Position numbers and translations under genes: made by a program. Under the pieces are notes generated by a model. It was not told the DNA's origin and ran no database searches. It saw only the letters and a program-made list of their open reading frames with translations. Of a stretch of DNA of 64,000 nucleotides, positions 8,984 to 18,695 are shown one piece after another. Numbering within the stretch: position 1 is the stretch's first letter; the number at the start of each line of letters is the position of its first letter. Source of the DNA: JAGVSR01 sp963750715. GTDB taxonomy: Bacteria > Pseudomonadota > Alphaproteobacteria > Rhizobiales > Hyphomicrobiaceae. The DNA is taken from contig CAVVRP010000012.1 in assembly GCA_963750715.1 (NCBI GenBank), positions 310,001 through 374,000 of the forward strand. Reading direction: 5' to 3'.

Positions 8984-9730
8984 ATGTTTGATCTGGCCGG
9001 AAAGACGGCGCTCGTCACGGGTGCAACGGGCGGTATTGGCGCGGAAATCGCGCGCACCTTTCATAAGGCCGGGGCGACCGTAGCGATCTCGGGCCGGCAG
9101 CTGGAGAAGCTCGAGGCGCTGAAGGCGGAACTCGGGGATCGGATCGTCGTCACGCCGTGCGACCTGGCGGATCGCGCGCAGGTTGCAAGGCTGATAGAAG
9201 AGGCGACGAAAGGGCTTGGCGGCAGGCTCGATATCTTGGTCAACAATGCCGGCCTTACCAAAGACAACCTGTTCATGGTGATGAAGGACGAGCAGTGGGA
9301 TGACGTCATCGCGGTCAACCTGACGTCGACCTTCATGCTGTGCCGGGCTGCCGCCCGGGCCATGCTGCGCAACAAGACCGGTTTTGGCCGGATCATCAAC
9401 ATTTCCTCGGTATCAGGCGTGTTCGGCAATCCGGGCCAGGGCAACTATGCCGCGTCGAAGGCCGGCATGATCGGAATGACCAAGAGCCTCGCCCGCGAGG
9501 TCGCAAACCGTGGCATCACGGCGAACTGCATCGCGCCGGGCTTCATCAAGACGTCGATGACCGAAGTTCTCAGCGACAAGCAGCAGGCCGATATCGCGGC
9601 CATGATCCCGGCTCAGCGCTTCGGCTCCCCCCAGGATATTGCGGCTGGCGTGCTATATCTGGCATCCGACGCGGGCGGCTATATCACGGGGCAAACCCTT
9701 CATATCAACGGCGGAATGGCGATGGTGTAA
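8984..9730 (+). CDS. fabG: 3-oxoacyl-ACP reductase
   Basis: NADPH-dependent short-chain dehydrogenase that reduces beta-ketoacyl-ACP in fatty-acid elongation. 248 residues from ATG 8984; an in-frame ATG at 8963 overlaps fabD, but MFDLAGKTALVTGATGGIG is the usual FabG start and has GAGGATGAGG upstream. Cofactor motif TGATGGIG, NNAG, and the catalytic Ser-Tyr-Lys in NISSVSGVFG and GNYAASKAG are intact. Confidence 0.96.
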   Translation: MFDLAGKTALVTGATGGIGAEIARTFHKAGATVAISGRQLEKLEALKAELGDRIVVTPCDLADRAQVARLIEEATKGLGGRLDILVNNAGLTKDNLFMVMKDEQWDDVIAVNLTSTFMLCRAAARAMLRNKTGFGRIINISSVSGVFGNPGQGNYAASKAGMIGMTKSLAREVANRGITANCIAPGFIKTSMTEVLSDKQQADIAAMIPAQRFGSPQDIAAGVLYLASDAGGYITGQTLHINGGMAMV

Positions 9731-9777
9731 GCAGTTCGAAATGACCGTGTTTGCCGATCTTCCCGGGCGGGGAGCGC

Positions 9778-9816
9778 TGGCCAAGCCTGGGGAGATATGT
9801 TAACTGGCCACGTTTT
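9778..9816 (+). terminator. Weak terminator or attenuator candidate between fabG and acpP
   Basis: Two copies of the self-complementary hexamer TGGCCA, 21 bases apart, are followed by CGTTTTTT. The stem is only 6 bp, so this is a weak candidate for partial termination before acpP. The rest of 9731-9996 holds no gene. Confidence 0.3.
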
Positions 9817-9996
9817 TTGCTGCGGAAGCTGGGGAAAAGCCCTAACGATCGTGGCGTCGATGCTGGCAGCAGGGAGGGACTCTGCTAGCGCAAAAAGGCA
9901 ATCTTGCAGCACGCCCGGTTCTGGTGCCAACGCCAGAATTGGACGGGCTTGGATAGAACTGACTTCCGCAAGCAAACCAGGACACGAGGACACACG

Positions 9997-10239
9997 ATGA
10001 GCGATGTCGCAGAGCGCGTGAAGAAGATCGTTATTGAGCATCTGGGCGTCGAGGCCGACAAGGTCACGGACAATGCCAGCTTTATCGACGACCTCGGTGC
10101 AGACAGCTTGGATACTGTCGAACTCGTAATGGCCTTCGAGGAAGAGTTCGGATGCGAGATCCCTGACGACGCGGCGGAGCACATCCTGACCGTCGGCGAT
10201 GCCGTCAAGTTTCTTGAGAAGAACGCTACCGCGGCATGA
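9997..10239 (+). CDS. acpP: Acyl carrier protein
   Basis: An 80-residue carrier of growing acyl chains. The phosphopantetheine attachment motif GADSLDTVELV gives Ser-37, inside an acidic four-helix protein of normal length. ATG 9997 follows GACACGAGGACACACG, a fair ribosome-binding site. It lies between fabG (266 bases upstream) and fabF (161 bases downstream), the standard order. Confidence 0.98.
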   Translation: MSDVAERVKKIVIEHLGVEADKVTDNASFIDDLGADSLDTVELVMAFEEEFGCEIPDDAAEHILTVGDAVKFLEKNATAA

Positions 10240-10400
10240 TCCGGCCAGCCGGTGAGCCAGGCGGTCTTCTTCGAGAAATCGCTCGGCGACGTCCAGCGCA
10301 CCGCAAGGCAAAGGAACGAACGGTCGCGGCGTGCTTAGAAATCACACACCCGCGATCCATCGCCGTTCTGGCCTTTCCACTATCGTGAGGTCATGATCGC

Positions 10401-11663
10401 ATGCGGCGCGTTGTCATCACCGGACTTGGACTTGTAACTCCTGTCGGCTGCGGGGTTGAGGCCGCGTGGGGGAACCTGCTCGCGGGCCAAAGCGGCGCGC
10501 GCGTCATCGAAAAGTTCGATGTGTCGGACCTCGGCTGCCAGATTGCGAATTTCGTTCCGCGAGGCGCGACCGACGACGGCAAGTTCAATGCCGACGACTG
10601 GATGGAGCCCAAGGAGCAGCGCAAGGTCGATGACTTCATCATCTACGCCGTTGCAGCTGCGGACCAGGCGATCGCCGATTCCGGCTTCAAAGCCGATACC
10701 GCCGAAAAGCAGGAGTCGACCGGCGTCCTGATCGGATCGGGCATCGGCGGTCTGTCCGGCATTGCCGACACCTCTCTCCTGCTGAAGGAGAAAGGTCCGC
10801 GCCGCGTCTCGCCGTTCTTCATACCCGGCCGGCTTATCAACCTTGCCGCAGGTTACGTCTCGATCAAGCACCAGCTCAAAGGTCCCAACCACGCGGTCGT
10901 CACCGCGTGCGCAACCGGAACGCACGCCATCGGCGACGCGACCCGCTTCGTGGCGCTGGGAGATGCGGAAGTGATGGTTGCGGGCGGCACGGAAAGCCCG
11001 ATCTGCCGCATTGGCATGGCCGGCTTCATCGCGTGCCGGGCACTCTCGACCGGGTACAACGACCGGCCACAACATGCCTCGCGTCCCTACGACAAGGACC
11101 GCGACGGCTTCGTTATGGGGGAGGGAGCCGGCGTCGTCGTTCTGGAATCGCTCGAACACGCCAAAGCGCGCGGCGCGCGAATCTATGCCGAGGTCATCGG
11201 CTACGGCATGTCGGGCGATGCCTTCCACATAACCGCCCCGTCTGAGTCCGGCGACGGTGCATTCCGCTGCATGAAGGCCGCCCTGAAAAGCGCAAGGATC
11301 GACCTCAGCGAGATCGACTACATCAATGCCCACGGCACCTCGACGCCGATGGGCGACGAGATCGAGCTTGCCGCCGTGGAACGCCTGTTCGGCAATGCCG
11401 CGGGCAAAGTTGCGATGTCGTCGACCAAATCGGCCATCGGGCATCTCCTGGGCGCGGCCGGCGCGGTCGAGGCCGTGTTCAGCGTCCTCGCCATGCGCGA
11501 CAACATCGCGCCGCCGACCCTGAACCTGGACAACCCGTCGGTCGAAACGGCGATCGATCTCGTTCCGCACAAGGCGCAGAAGCGCCAAATCGACACAGTC
11601 CTGTCGAATTCGTTCGGGTTCGGCGGAACCAACGCATCGCTGATCATGCGTCGCGTCGCGTGA
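10401..11663 (+). CDS. fabF: 3-oxoacyl-ACP synthase II (KAS II)
   Basis: Condenses malonyl-ACP with acyl-ACP; KAS II is the elongation enzyme active with unsaturated chains. 420 residues with the Cys-His-His triad: Cys in VVTACATGTHAIGD, His in NAHGTSTPMGD and His in STKSAIGHLLGAAG, and the C-terminal NSFGFGGTNASL. ATG 10401 fits the family start MRRVVITGLGLVTPVG. Confidence 0.97.
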   Translation: MRRVVITGLGLVTPVGCGVEAAWGNLLAGQSGARVIEKFDVSDLGCQIANFVPRGATDDGKFNADDWMEPKEQRKVDDFIIYAVAAADQAIADSGFKADTAEKQESTGVLIGSGIGGLSGIADTSLLLKEKGPRRVSPFFIPGRLINLAAGYVSIKHQLKGPNHAVVTACATGTHAIGDATRFVALGDAEVMVAGGTESPICRIGMAGFIACRALSTGYNDRPQHASRPYDKDRDGFVMGEGAGVVVLESLEHAKARGARIYAEVIGYGMSGDAFHITAPSESGDGAFRCMKAALKSARIDLSEIDYINAHGTSTPMGDEIELAAVERLFGNAAGKVAMSSTKSAIGHLLGAAGAVEAVFSVLAMRDNIAPPTLNLDNPSVETAIDLVPHKAQKRQIDTVLSNSFGFGGTNASLIMRRVA

Positions 11664-11804
11664 CGGCGCGCCGACTTGCGTGCGCACGACTGTAACTCGT
11701 GGAATGCCGGTTTTCGCCATAATTTTCGGCACTTCTCCCTGTCGGAGACTTTTGGGGCGTGCGGTACGTGCCGGTGCACGAACCGATGCTGAGAGGAGCA
11801 TCCG

Positions 11805-13092
11805 ATGAACATGCGCCGCGAACCGCCGCCAAGGCTGTCGAACTCGTAGCGGCGTCCGGCCGCGAAGCCCGGCCGAAGCCCTGGAGCCGCAGCGTGCGGC
11901 GCCTCGCCCGCGCGGCGTCAAGCAGCGCCGCAGCGAATCCAAGCGTGTCAGCGGTTTCGTGCGTGTACTGAGCGGACTGCTGACCGTCGTGCTCGTCAGC
12001 CTTGCAGCTGTCGGCGGCACAGCGTTGTTCCTTAGATCCACCTACGACGGCCCAGGTCCATTGGAGGCGACCAAAATAATCGTTATTCCGCGTGGAGAAG
12101 GGCGAATTGAGATTGCAGATCGTCTGGAGCGGGAAGGCGTCATCTCCAGCCGCTGGGGCTTCGTCGCCAACCATCTGCTCATGGCCTATGGAGCGGGCAA
12201 GCCAGTCGAACTGAAGGCCGGTGAGTACGAATTCAAGCAAAACGCGACGATGCGCGACGTCCTCGATACGATCGTCGGCGGTAAGTCCATTCTCTATAAG
12301 GTGACCGTGCCCGAGGGACTGACCAGCCAGCAGATCGTCGAACGCCTCAACGCCGAGGAAAGCCTGTCCGGCGAAATTCGCCAGATCCCAACAGAGGGAT
12401 CGCTTCTTCCGGACACGTACCGCATCTCGAAGGGCATGGCCCGGCAGGATCTCATCGATCGGATGCAGGCCGAACATACGCGGGTGCTGCAGGACGCCTG
12501 GGAGAAGCGACAGGCGGATGTGCCGGTTCAGACGCCGCAGCAGGCAGTGATCCTCGCCTCCATCATCGAAAAGGAAACCGGACGCTCCGACGAGCGTGAT
12601 CGCGTCGCCGGCGTCTTCGTCAACCGGCTAAAAAAGAACATGCGCCTGCAATCCGATCCGACGATCATTTACGGCATCGTCGGCGGCCAGGGACCGCTCG
12701 GGCGTCCAATCACGCGAGCGGACATCGACACCAAGACGCCCTACAACACATACACGATCAATGGCTTGCCACCCGGTCCGATCTGCAATCCGGGCAAGGC
12801 TTCGATCGAAGCCGCCCTGAACCCGGCGAAGACCACCGACCTCTATTTCGTCGCGGACGGGACCGGCGGCCACACATTCTCCGACACGCTGAAAGAGCAC
12901 AACGCGGCTGTGGCTACGTGGCGAAAGGTCGAAAAGGACAAGAACGACGACAGTCAGAGTGAGGCGGGGCCAGCCGTGGTGCAGACGGGTTCGGCAGCGG
13001 TCATTCCGAACCCTCCGGCCGAGGCGGCGGCACCAGTTCAGGCGTCGGAATCCGTTTCGATTCCCTTGCCCGTGCGCAAATCAAAGAAATAG
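11805..13092 (+). CDS. mltG: Endolytic murein transglycosylase MltG (N-terminal frame break likely)
   Basis: Membrane-anchored lytic transglycosylase that cleaves nascent glycan strands. From a GTG at 11959 the frame encodes a membrane helix (about 25 residues), the LysM-like region and the YceG core with catalytic Glu in IIEKETG and the DPTIIYG segment. The same frame is open upstream to 11807 and reads RPRSPAEALEPQ, a usual cytoplasmic leader of Hyphomicrobiales MltG, but has no start codon. ATG 11805, with a strong AGAGGAG site 9 bases upstream, opens another frame that stops at 11847. One extra base between 11811 and 11847 would join them. If no error exists, the protein starts at GTG 11959. 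Confidence 0.85.
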
Positions 13093-13253
13093 CCGCATTC
13101 GGCCATTGCTGGTCGCTTGGTTCGGCACGTGCATGCTGCGCACACACGCCTTGGCGCATAGCCCGGTTCCGGATAGATTTCCCCGAGGCTTCATGGAGCC
13201 CGGCGGCTGAAACCGTCCAGTTGCCCTTCCAAAATCCGCGAACCGTTCCCGCC

Positions 13254-14141
13254 ATGACACTAAAGAGCATGACCGGCTTTGCCCGCAGCGACGGCGCTCA
13301 CGCCGGCTTTCGCTGGCACTGGGAAGTGCGCAGCGTCAATGGCCGGGGACTGGATATCCGTTTGCGGCTGCCGCCGGGTTTCGAGGCCCTCAACTCCAAG
13401 GCGCGGGAGGCCATGGCCGCACGCTTTCAGCGCGGCAACATCAACATCGCTCTCGTGGTGCAGAGGGAGTGGGAAGCAACCGAAATTCGAATCAATGAAG
13501 CGGCGCTGGCGCAGGTCATCCGGGCGGCCAATCGCGTGCGCGAGTCGCTCGGCGGCGATCTGCCGAGGGCGGAGGGCCTCCTGGCCTTGAAGGGAGTACT
13601 CGAAGTAACCGAACCCGAGGATGACGAGGCCGCCACGGCAGCGTTGCACGCCGCGATGCTGGCAAGCCTGACGGAAGCGCTGGATGCCGCGGTGGAAGCC
13701 CGCTCCGCCGAAGGAGCGCGACTGACGGCGGTACTGTCCACGCAGATCGACGAAATCGCGCGCCTGGTGTCGGAGGTCGAGAGGTCTCCGGCGCGGCGGC
13801 CGGAGGTGATCAAGTCGCGCCTGGCGGAACTCGTTGCGCGCCTGATGGATACCGGCGCAAGTTTCGATGCCGCGCGATTGCATCAGGAAGCCATCCTGAT
13901 CGCAACTCGCGTCGACATCGAGGAAGAACTGGCACGCCTTAAGGCGCATATCGAGGCGGCACGCGATCTGCTCGCCGCAAATGTGGCCGCCGGCCGAAAG
14001 TTCGATTTCCTGACGCAGGAATTCAACCGCGAGGCAAACACGCTAACGGCGAAAGCCAACGATACGGACGTGGCGCGCGCCGGTCTCTCCTTGAAGGTCG
14101 TGATCGACCAGATCCGCGAGCAGGTGCAGAACATTGAGTGA
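13254..14141 (+). CDS. yicC: YicC/YloC family endoribonuclease
   Basis: A 295-residue member of the YicC family, recently recognised as endoribonucleases. The family start MTLKSMTGFAR and the C-terminal region KFDFLTQEFNREANTLTAKAND with GLSLKVVIDQIREQVQNIE are clear. The start at 13254 is preferred over 13221 because the family begins with MTGFAR within 6 residues of the start. It overlaps the TTG start of gmk by 8 bases, the usual YicC-Gmk pairing. Confidence 0.93.
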   Translation: MTLKSMTGFARSDGAHAGFRWHWEVRSVNGRGLDIRLRLPPGFEALNSKAREAMAARFQRGNINIALVVQREWEATEIRINEAALAQVIRAANRVRESLGGDLPRAEGLLALKGVLEVTEPEDDEAATAALHAAMLASLTEALDAAVEARSAEGARLTAVLSTQIDEIARLVSEVERSPARRPEVIKSRLAELVARLMDTGASFDAARLHQEAILIATRVDIEEELARLKAHIEAARDLLAANVAAGRKFDFLTQEFNREANTLTAKANDTDVARAGLSLKVVIDQIREQVQNIE

Positions 14142-14790
14142 GGTCCCTCCCATTGCACAGCCCGCCATCCCGCGCCGCGGACTGCTTCTCGTCCTGTCGT
14201 CGCCGTCGGGCGCCGGGAAGACGACGCTGTCGCGCGGATTGTTGAAAACCGACAGCGGGATTAGCCTGTCGGTTTCCGTCACCACGCGCAAGCCCCGGCC
14301 CGATGAGATCGACGGCAAGGACTACTGGTTCGTCGACGAGGCAAGTTTTTCAGCGATGCGCGATGGCGGTGAATTGCTCGAATGGGCCCGTGTTTTTGGG
14401 AACTTCTACGGCACGCCCCGCGCTCCAGTCGAGGCGGCGCTGACAGCGGGACGCGATGTTCTGTTCGACATCGACTGGCAGGGCGCCCAGCAGCTTGCTG
14501 CAAAAATGGCTGGCGATCTGGTGCGGGTCTTCATCTTGCCGCCGTCAGCAGAAATCCTGCACGAACGGCTGAAAGGCCGGGCGCAGGACCCGCCCGATGT
14601 GATGGCCAAGCGCATGGCTGAAGCCTCCGCCGAGATCAGCCACTGGGCGGAATACGACTACGTCATCGTCAACGCTGAACTACAGGCGAGCCTCGACGGT
14701 CTGATGGCGGTCCTGTCGGCGGAGCGGTTCAGACGCGAACGCCTGCTGGGACTATCCGGATTCGTGCGCGGACTTCAGCAGGCGCTCTGA
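14134..14790 (+). CDS. gmk: Guanylate kinase
   Basis: Phosphorylates GMP to GDP. 218 residues with the P-loop SSPSGAGKTTLS (about 22-33), the GMP-binding SVTTRKPRPDEIDGKDYWF and the RAQDPPDVMAKRM lid. The only in-frame start upstream of the P-loop is TTG at 14134, inside the last codons of yicC, implying translational coupling. Length is normal for the family. Confidence 0.95.
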   Translation: MSEVPPIAQPAIPRRGLLLVLSSPSGAGKTTLSRGLLKTDSGISLSVSVTTRKPRPDEIDGKDYWFVDEASFSAMRDGGELLEWARVFGNFYGTPRAPVEAALTAGRDVLFDIDWQGAQQLAAKMAGDLVRVFILPPSAEILHERLKGRAQDPPDVMAKRMAEASAEISHWAEYDYVIVNAELQASLDGLMAVLSAERFRRERLLGLSGFVRGLQQAL

Positions 14791-14810
14791 TTGTCCGAAG
14801 GAGATCGGCG

Positions 14811-15017
14811 ATGGATGAAACCGCAATAGACCGCGCGACCATGGGGCGGCTGGCGAAAGCCTTGAGCTTTATCTGTGGTGCCGATCATCCGGCGACCGTG
14901 GCACTGGCCAAGGCCGCCGAAGGCGGCGCCGAGCGCGACATCAAAGCGGCGCGCGCGCAGTTCCTGAAACTAAAGCCCAGCGACCGCCGCGCAGCGCTCG
15001 CCATGCTCGACGATTAG
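14811..15017 (+). CDS. Small hypothetical protein
   Basis: A 68-residue protein, mostly helical by composition, with no signal peptide or membrane segment (DHPATVALAKAAEGGAERDIKAARAQFLKL). A strong ribosome-binding site (GAAGGAGAT) precedes ATG 14811 and it follows gmk by 20 bases, so it is very probably translated. I do not recognise a family. Confidence 0.7.
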   Translation: MDETAIDRATMGRLAKALSFICGADHPATVALAKAAEGGAERDIKAARAQFLKLKPSDRRAALAMLDD

Positions 15018-15109
15018 CATTCGTAATCTGCCATCAATATCGGTTGGCGATCGTCTACACTCGAGCGGGCACCATTATGCTGTCGGCGCCGCTTTGCTCC
15101 AGTCAAGAC

Positions 15110-16021
15110 TTAATCTTTCAGGTCATCCAACAGAGCCGCCAGACGCGCGAAGTCTGCGACGGAAAGCTGCTCGGCACGTTGTTTGGGCGCGATGCCCGCG
15201 CGATTGAGCAGAAGTTCCGGAACCGCCGTCAGCTGCTTCAGGCTCGCGCGAAGCATCTTTCGACGCTGGCCGAATGCAGCAGCCGTGACCCGCGCCAGGG
15301 ACTTGACCGAACAGCGCGGCGCCGGATCGGCCCGCGGCGTGAAGTGAACAACGGCTGACGCAACCTTGGGCGGCGGCGTGAAAGCTTCGGGCTTCAGAGA
15401 CAGCGCAATGCGCGGAGTAGTGCGCCATTGTGAAATCACCGAGAGCCTTCCGTACGCTTTCGAACTCGGTTCGGCGACGATGCGCTCCGCGACCTCCTTC
15501 TGGAACATCAGCACCATGCTGTCGAACCAGGGAGGCCAGGGTTCGGTTTCGAGCCAGCCGGTCAAGAGCAGCGTCGCTAGGCCGTAAGGCAGGTTGGCGA
15601 CGATAACCGCTTTGCCCGCCTCGGAGCCGAGCAGAGCCGGCCAGTCCGCCTCAAGCGCGTCACCTGAATGAACCGCAAGACGACCTTCATACTTGTCGTG
15701 GATCTCCGCTAAAGCGGCGAGGCAGCGGGCGTCGCGCTCCACGGCAATGACGCGGGCGGCGCCTTCGATCAGCAGTGCCCGCGTGAGACCGCCAGGGCCG
15801 GGGCCAACCTCGACGACCGTTCGACCGGCGAGGGGCCCGGCGATGCGGGCAATCCGGCGCGTTAAATTGAGATCAAGTATGAAGTTTTGGCCGAGGCTCT
15901 TCTTGGCGAAAAGCCCGTGGGTTCGGATCACTTCGCGCAGCGGCGGCAACCCGTCCGGCGATGGACCGGAGTGAACAGGTTCGGATGCCTCTGACACCGC
16001 GTCGCGATCACCGCCCGTCAT
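15110..16021 (-). CDS. rsmA: 16S rRNA (adenine1518-N6/adenine1519-N6)-dimethyltransferase
   Basis: KsgA/RsmA dimethylates two adjacent adenines near the 3' end of 16S rRNA during 30S maturation. 303 residues. The N-terminal KKSLGQNFILDLN, the SAM-binding VVEVGPGPGGLTRALL and the catalytic IVANLPYGLATLLLT are intact. It overlaps the pdxA stop by 4 bases, so surA-pdxA-rsmA are probably translated together. The first about 30 residues are a non-conserved extension. Confidence 0.95.
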   Translation of the reverse strand: MTGGDRDAVSEASEPVHSGPSPDGLPPLREVIRTHGLFAKKSLGQNFILDLNLTRRIARIAGPLAGRTVVEVGPGPGGLTRALLIEGAARVIAVERDARCLAALAEIHDKYEGRLAVHSGDALEADWPALLGSEAGKAVIVANLPYGLATLLLTGWLETEPWPPWFDSMVLMFQKEVAERIVAEPSSKAYGRLSVISQWRTTPRIALSLKPEAFTPPPKVASAVVHFTPRADPAPRCSVKSLARVTAAAFGQRRKMLRASLKQLTAVPELLLNRAGIAPKQRAEQLSVADFARLAALLDDLKD

Positions 16022-17115
16022 CTGGCGGACCCGGAAGCAGGGCGCAAGACATCGGCTGGGCCGCGGCGTGCGCCGATTTCGGCCGCGAGCCGCATGCTTT
16101 GAATGAGGCTCTCCGGGCGGGCGCGGCCCGTGCCAGCAATATCGAAAGCAGTGCCATGATCCGGCGATGTGCGCACGAACGGCAGTCCGATGGTGATGTT
16201 GACGCCGGTGTCGAATGCGAGCGTCTTCAGCGGGATCAGGGCCTGGTCGTGATACATGCAGATCACGGCGTCGTAGGTCTGGCGGGCTGCGGCATGGAAC
16301 AGCGTGTCGGCTGAGAACGGACCAGAGATCGCCATGCCCTCGGCACGCAAAGCCTGCACGGCGGGCGCGATGATGTCGCAGTCTTCCCGGCCGATCGAGC
16401 CGCCTTCGCCCGCGTGGGGATTGAGTCCCGCAACGGCGATCACCGGATTGGCGATACCGAAATCACGGCAGAGGGCGTCCCATGTCAGGCGTGCAGTCTG
16501 AATGATTGCCGGCCGCGTAATCGCGCCCGGCACCTCGGACAAGGGAATGTGCACCGTCAGGGGCACAACCCGCAGTTCCTCGCTCGCGAGCATCATCACC
16601 GGGTATGACGCGCGGCCGGGCACCAGACGACGCGCGAGTTCGCCGAGGAACTCGGTGTGCCCAGGATACTTGAAACCGGAACCATAAAGGACGCTCTTGG
16701 CGATCGGGTTCGTCACCACCGCGCACGCGTGCCCGGCAATCGTGGCGTCAACAGCTCGCTCGATGGCCGATACAACGGCCAGGTTATTGGCGGTCGACGG
16801 CGCTCCCATAACCACGACCTCGACCGCGGCGACGCTGATAACAGGGAGCGCGATCGGGAAGACTTCTACGGCCTCGTCGATATCCGCGATGCGCAACAAC
16901 GGCGCGTCGATGCCCAACGATTTCGCCCGGGCTTCCAGCACCATGGGGTCGGCGTAAACGGCGAACGGGGGAATGGCACGCTGCGCACGTTGCCGCCAAG
17001 CCATCAGCGTGATGTCGGGACCGATGCCGGCAGGATCACCCATCGTGACAGCAAGCGGCTTGCCGACACGCGTTTGTGCCTGGCCCAGCGGTGCGCCGCG
17101 ATCGGACATCGACAT
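16018..17115 (-). CDS. pdxA: 4-hydroxythreonine-4-phosphate dehydrogenase
   Basis: NAD-dependent step of the DXP-dependent pyridoxal 5'-phosphate pathway. 365 residues. AVTMGDPAGIGPDI at the N-terminus, VTNPIAKSVLYGSGFKYPGHTEFL, and the metal ligand histidines in GLNPHAGEGGSIG and MYHDQALIPLK are present. The end overlaps rsmA by 4 bases and the start overlaps the surA stop. The surA-pdxA-rsmA linkage is widely conserved in proteobacteria. Confidence 0.95.
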   Translation of the reverse strand: MSMSDRGAPLGQAQTRVGKPLAVTMGDPAGIGPDITLMAWRQRAQRAIPPFAVYADPMVLEARAKSLGIDAPLLRIADIDEAVEVFPIALPVISVAAVEVVVMGAPSTANNLAVVSAIERAVDATIAGHACAVVTNPIAKSVLYGSGFKYPGHTEFLGELARRLVPGRASYPVMMLASEELRVVPLTVHIPLSEVPGAITRPAIIQTARLTWDALCRDFGIANPVIAVAGLNPHAGEGGSIGREDCDIIAPAVQALRAEGMAISGPFSADTLFHAAARQTYDAVICMYHDQALIPLKTLAFDTGVNITIGLPFVRTSPDHGTAFDIAGTGRARPESLIQSMRLAAEIGARRGPADVLRPASGSAR

Positions 17116-18509
17116 CAGCGGTACTCGATGGAGGCGTCCTGGCGCAGATCCTTCATCGCCTTGCGGGCCAGCACCTCGAACTCGCGCTGGCGCAGTTCGG
17201 CCTGCGCGTTCTGTCGACGCTCCTCATTTGCCTTGCCGACCTGCCGGCCGCAGACAATCCAGAGCTCAACTCCTCCACCGCCGACGCTCGGCGGCAGGAT
17301 ATCGCCGTCCTTGGCACTGAGCAGCAGGCTGCGGGTCGGCTCGCCGATCTTAGATGGCTTCATGGTACCGAGATCCTCGAACTTGGCGCCTGCTACCGCC
17401 TGGGCCGCAACCGCCGTCGTCGAGCAGCCCTTGAAGCCTACAGCGACCGTCTCGGCTTCGGCAAGGCGCTGGGCGACCTGCTTCTGATCCGGCTTACCCA
17501 CGATCGGCAGCGTCACCCGCTGCACCTGAAGATCGACATTGTCGTCGACCGCCGCAGCCGGCGCCTTTTCAACGAAACGGTCCACATCGCGCTCGGAAAT
17601 CGCAACCTGCTGACCGTACTTGCGGCGAACGACTTCGTTCCAGGATAACGTGGCGCGGAAGCGTGATTTCATGGCCGAAAGATCACCGCCACCCTTCTTC
17701 ACATACTCGGCGAACTCAGTCTCCGACATCTTATTGCGCTCGGCGATACCCTTGATGATCTTGTCGACATCGTCGTCGCCGGCAACCACGTTGAGCCGCT
17801 TGGCTTCCTGCAGCTTGAGCCGCTCTTCGATGAGTTCGTCCATGGCCTGCTTCTTGAGCCCCGGAAGAACGCTCGACCGAGCTGTATCCAGCGCCTGGCG
17901 CTGCATACTTATGGCGAACTCTTTCTTGCGCTTCTCGAAGATCTCGATGATGTCTTCGCGCGACTTTCCCTTGTTGGCTTCCACGACCTCGTTGAGAATG
18001 GCTTTCAAGCGCTCAGACGTTCCCGGCGCCTTGATCAGGGCCTTGAAGTTGGCTTGGGCCTTCTCCTGGATGCCTCCCGCGCTCATACCCAGCAGGCGCT
18101 GTCGCTGCTCGATCTCGTACGCAGTTATGGGCTCGTCGTTGACCAGGGCGATGATGGATTGGCCGGCGCGCGCCTTGCCTGTGGCGATGTCGGCGGTGGG
18201 ATCCTTTGCGGTCGCGGTCTTCGCCGCCTTGGGTTTTGACGCAGTCGCCGGCTTCTTGGTCTTGTCACCCGCTGGAGGAACGACGACGGGCGGGAGGGCC
18301 GTGTTCGGCGTGGCGGCAGGAGGAGGGGGAGCTGGCTTGTCGTTAGAGTCCGAAAGCCAGTCGCCGCTCGTAATCACATTCGGTTCATCAGGGCTGCCCT
18401 GGGCCAAGGCCGCCGATATGCAACCCATTCCCAGCGCGCAGATGCCCGCAACCGCAAGAGCGGCCGAATATCCCGCCAGGCTGGATGTCCGCGTGCCTTT
18501 CGAGTGCAT
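17115..18509 (-). CDS. surA: SurA-type periplasmic chaperone
   Basis: Periplasmic chaperone for outer-membrane proteins. 464 residues: signal peptide (cleavage near SAALAQG, about residue 37), a long Pro/Ala/Lys-rich linker (38-110), then a SurA N-domain (IIALVNDEPITAYEIEQRQRLL; MDELIEERLKLQEAKR). The C-terminal part aligns only loosely with a parvulin domain and shows no clear active-site signature, so it may act as a chaperone only. Placed directly after lptD, whose assembly needs SurA in E. coli; the arrangement matches that role. Confidence 0.88.
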   Translation of the reverse strand: MHSKGTRTSSLAGYSAALAVAGICALGMGCISAALAQGSPDEPNVITSGDWLSDSNDKPAPPPPAATPNTALPPVVVPPAGDKTKKPATASKPKAAKTATAKDPTADIATGKARAGQSIIALVNDEPITAYEIEQRQRLLGMSAGGIQEKAQANFKALIKAPGTSERLKAILNEVVEANKGKSREDIIEIFEKRKKEFAISMQRQALDTARSSVLPGLKKQAMDELIEERLKLQEAKRLNVVAGDDDVDKIIKGIAERNKMSETEFAEYVKKGGGDLSAMKSRFRATLSWNEVVRRKYGQQVAISERDVDRFVEKAPAAAVDDNVDLQVQRVTLPIVGKPDQKQVAQRLAEAETVAVGFKGCSTTAVAAQAVAGAKFEDLGTMKPSKIGEPTRSLLLSAKDGDILPPSVGGGGVELWIVCGRQVGKANEERRQNAQAELRQREFEVLARKAMKDLRQDASIEYR

Positions 18510-18695
18510 CAGTGTCGCAGCCCTATTCGTCGAATCAGCGAGTTCTAGCCTGCAATCATAGTCTGTTGAAGGCAGTTGCTGGGCCCGTTATCCACGGGAA
18601 CCGTGGCCATGCCGTGACGCCTGCCGGCATGGTAAATCGGCCTGGCCCGGCTGCTTGGTCGCGATGCCCGATCATCCGAGCCGGTGGCAAAGGGG

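Noticed and set aside
9920..9940. TTCTGG/CCAGAA inverted repeat upstream of acpP
   Set aside because: Only 6-bp arms with an 8-base loop and no T run; consistent with chance.
10380..12041. A 553-codon minus-strand open frame
   Set aside because: Antisense to fabF and the start of mltG; no recognisable domain and biased composition.
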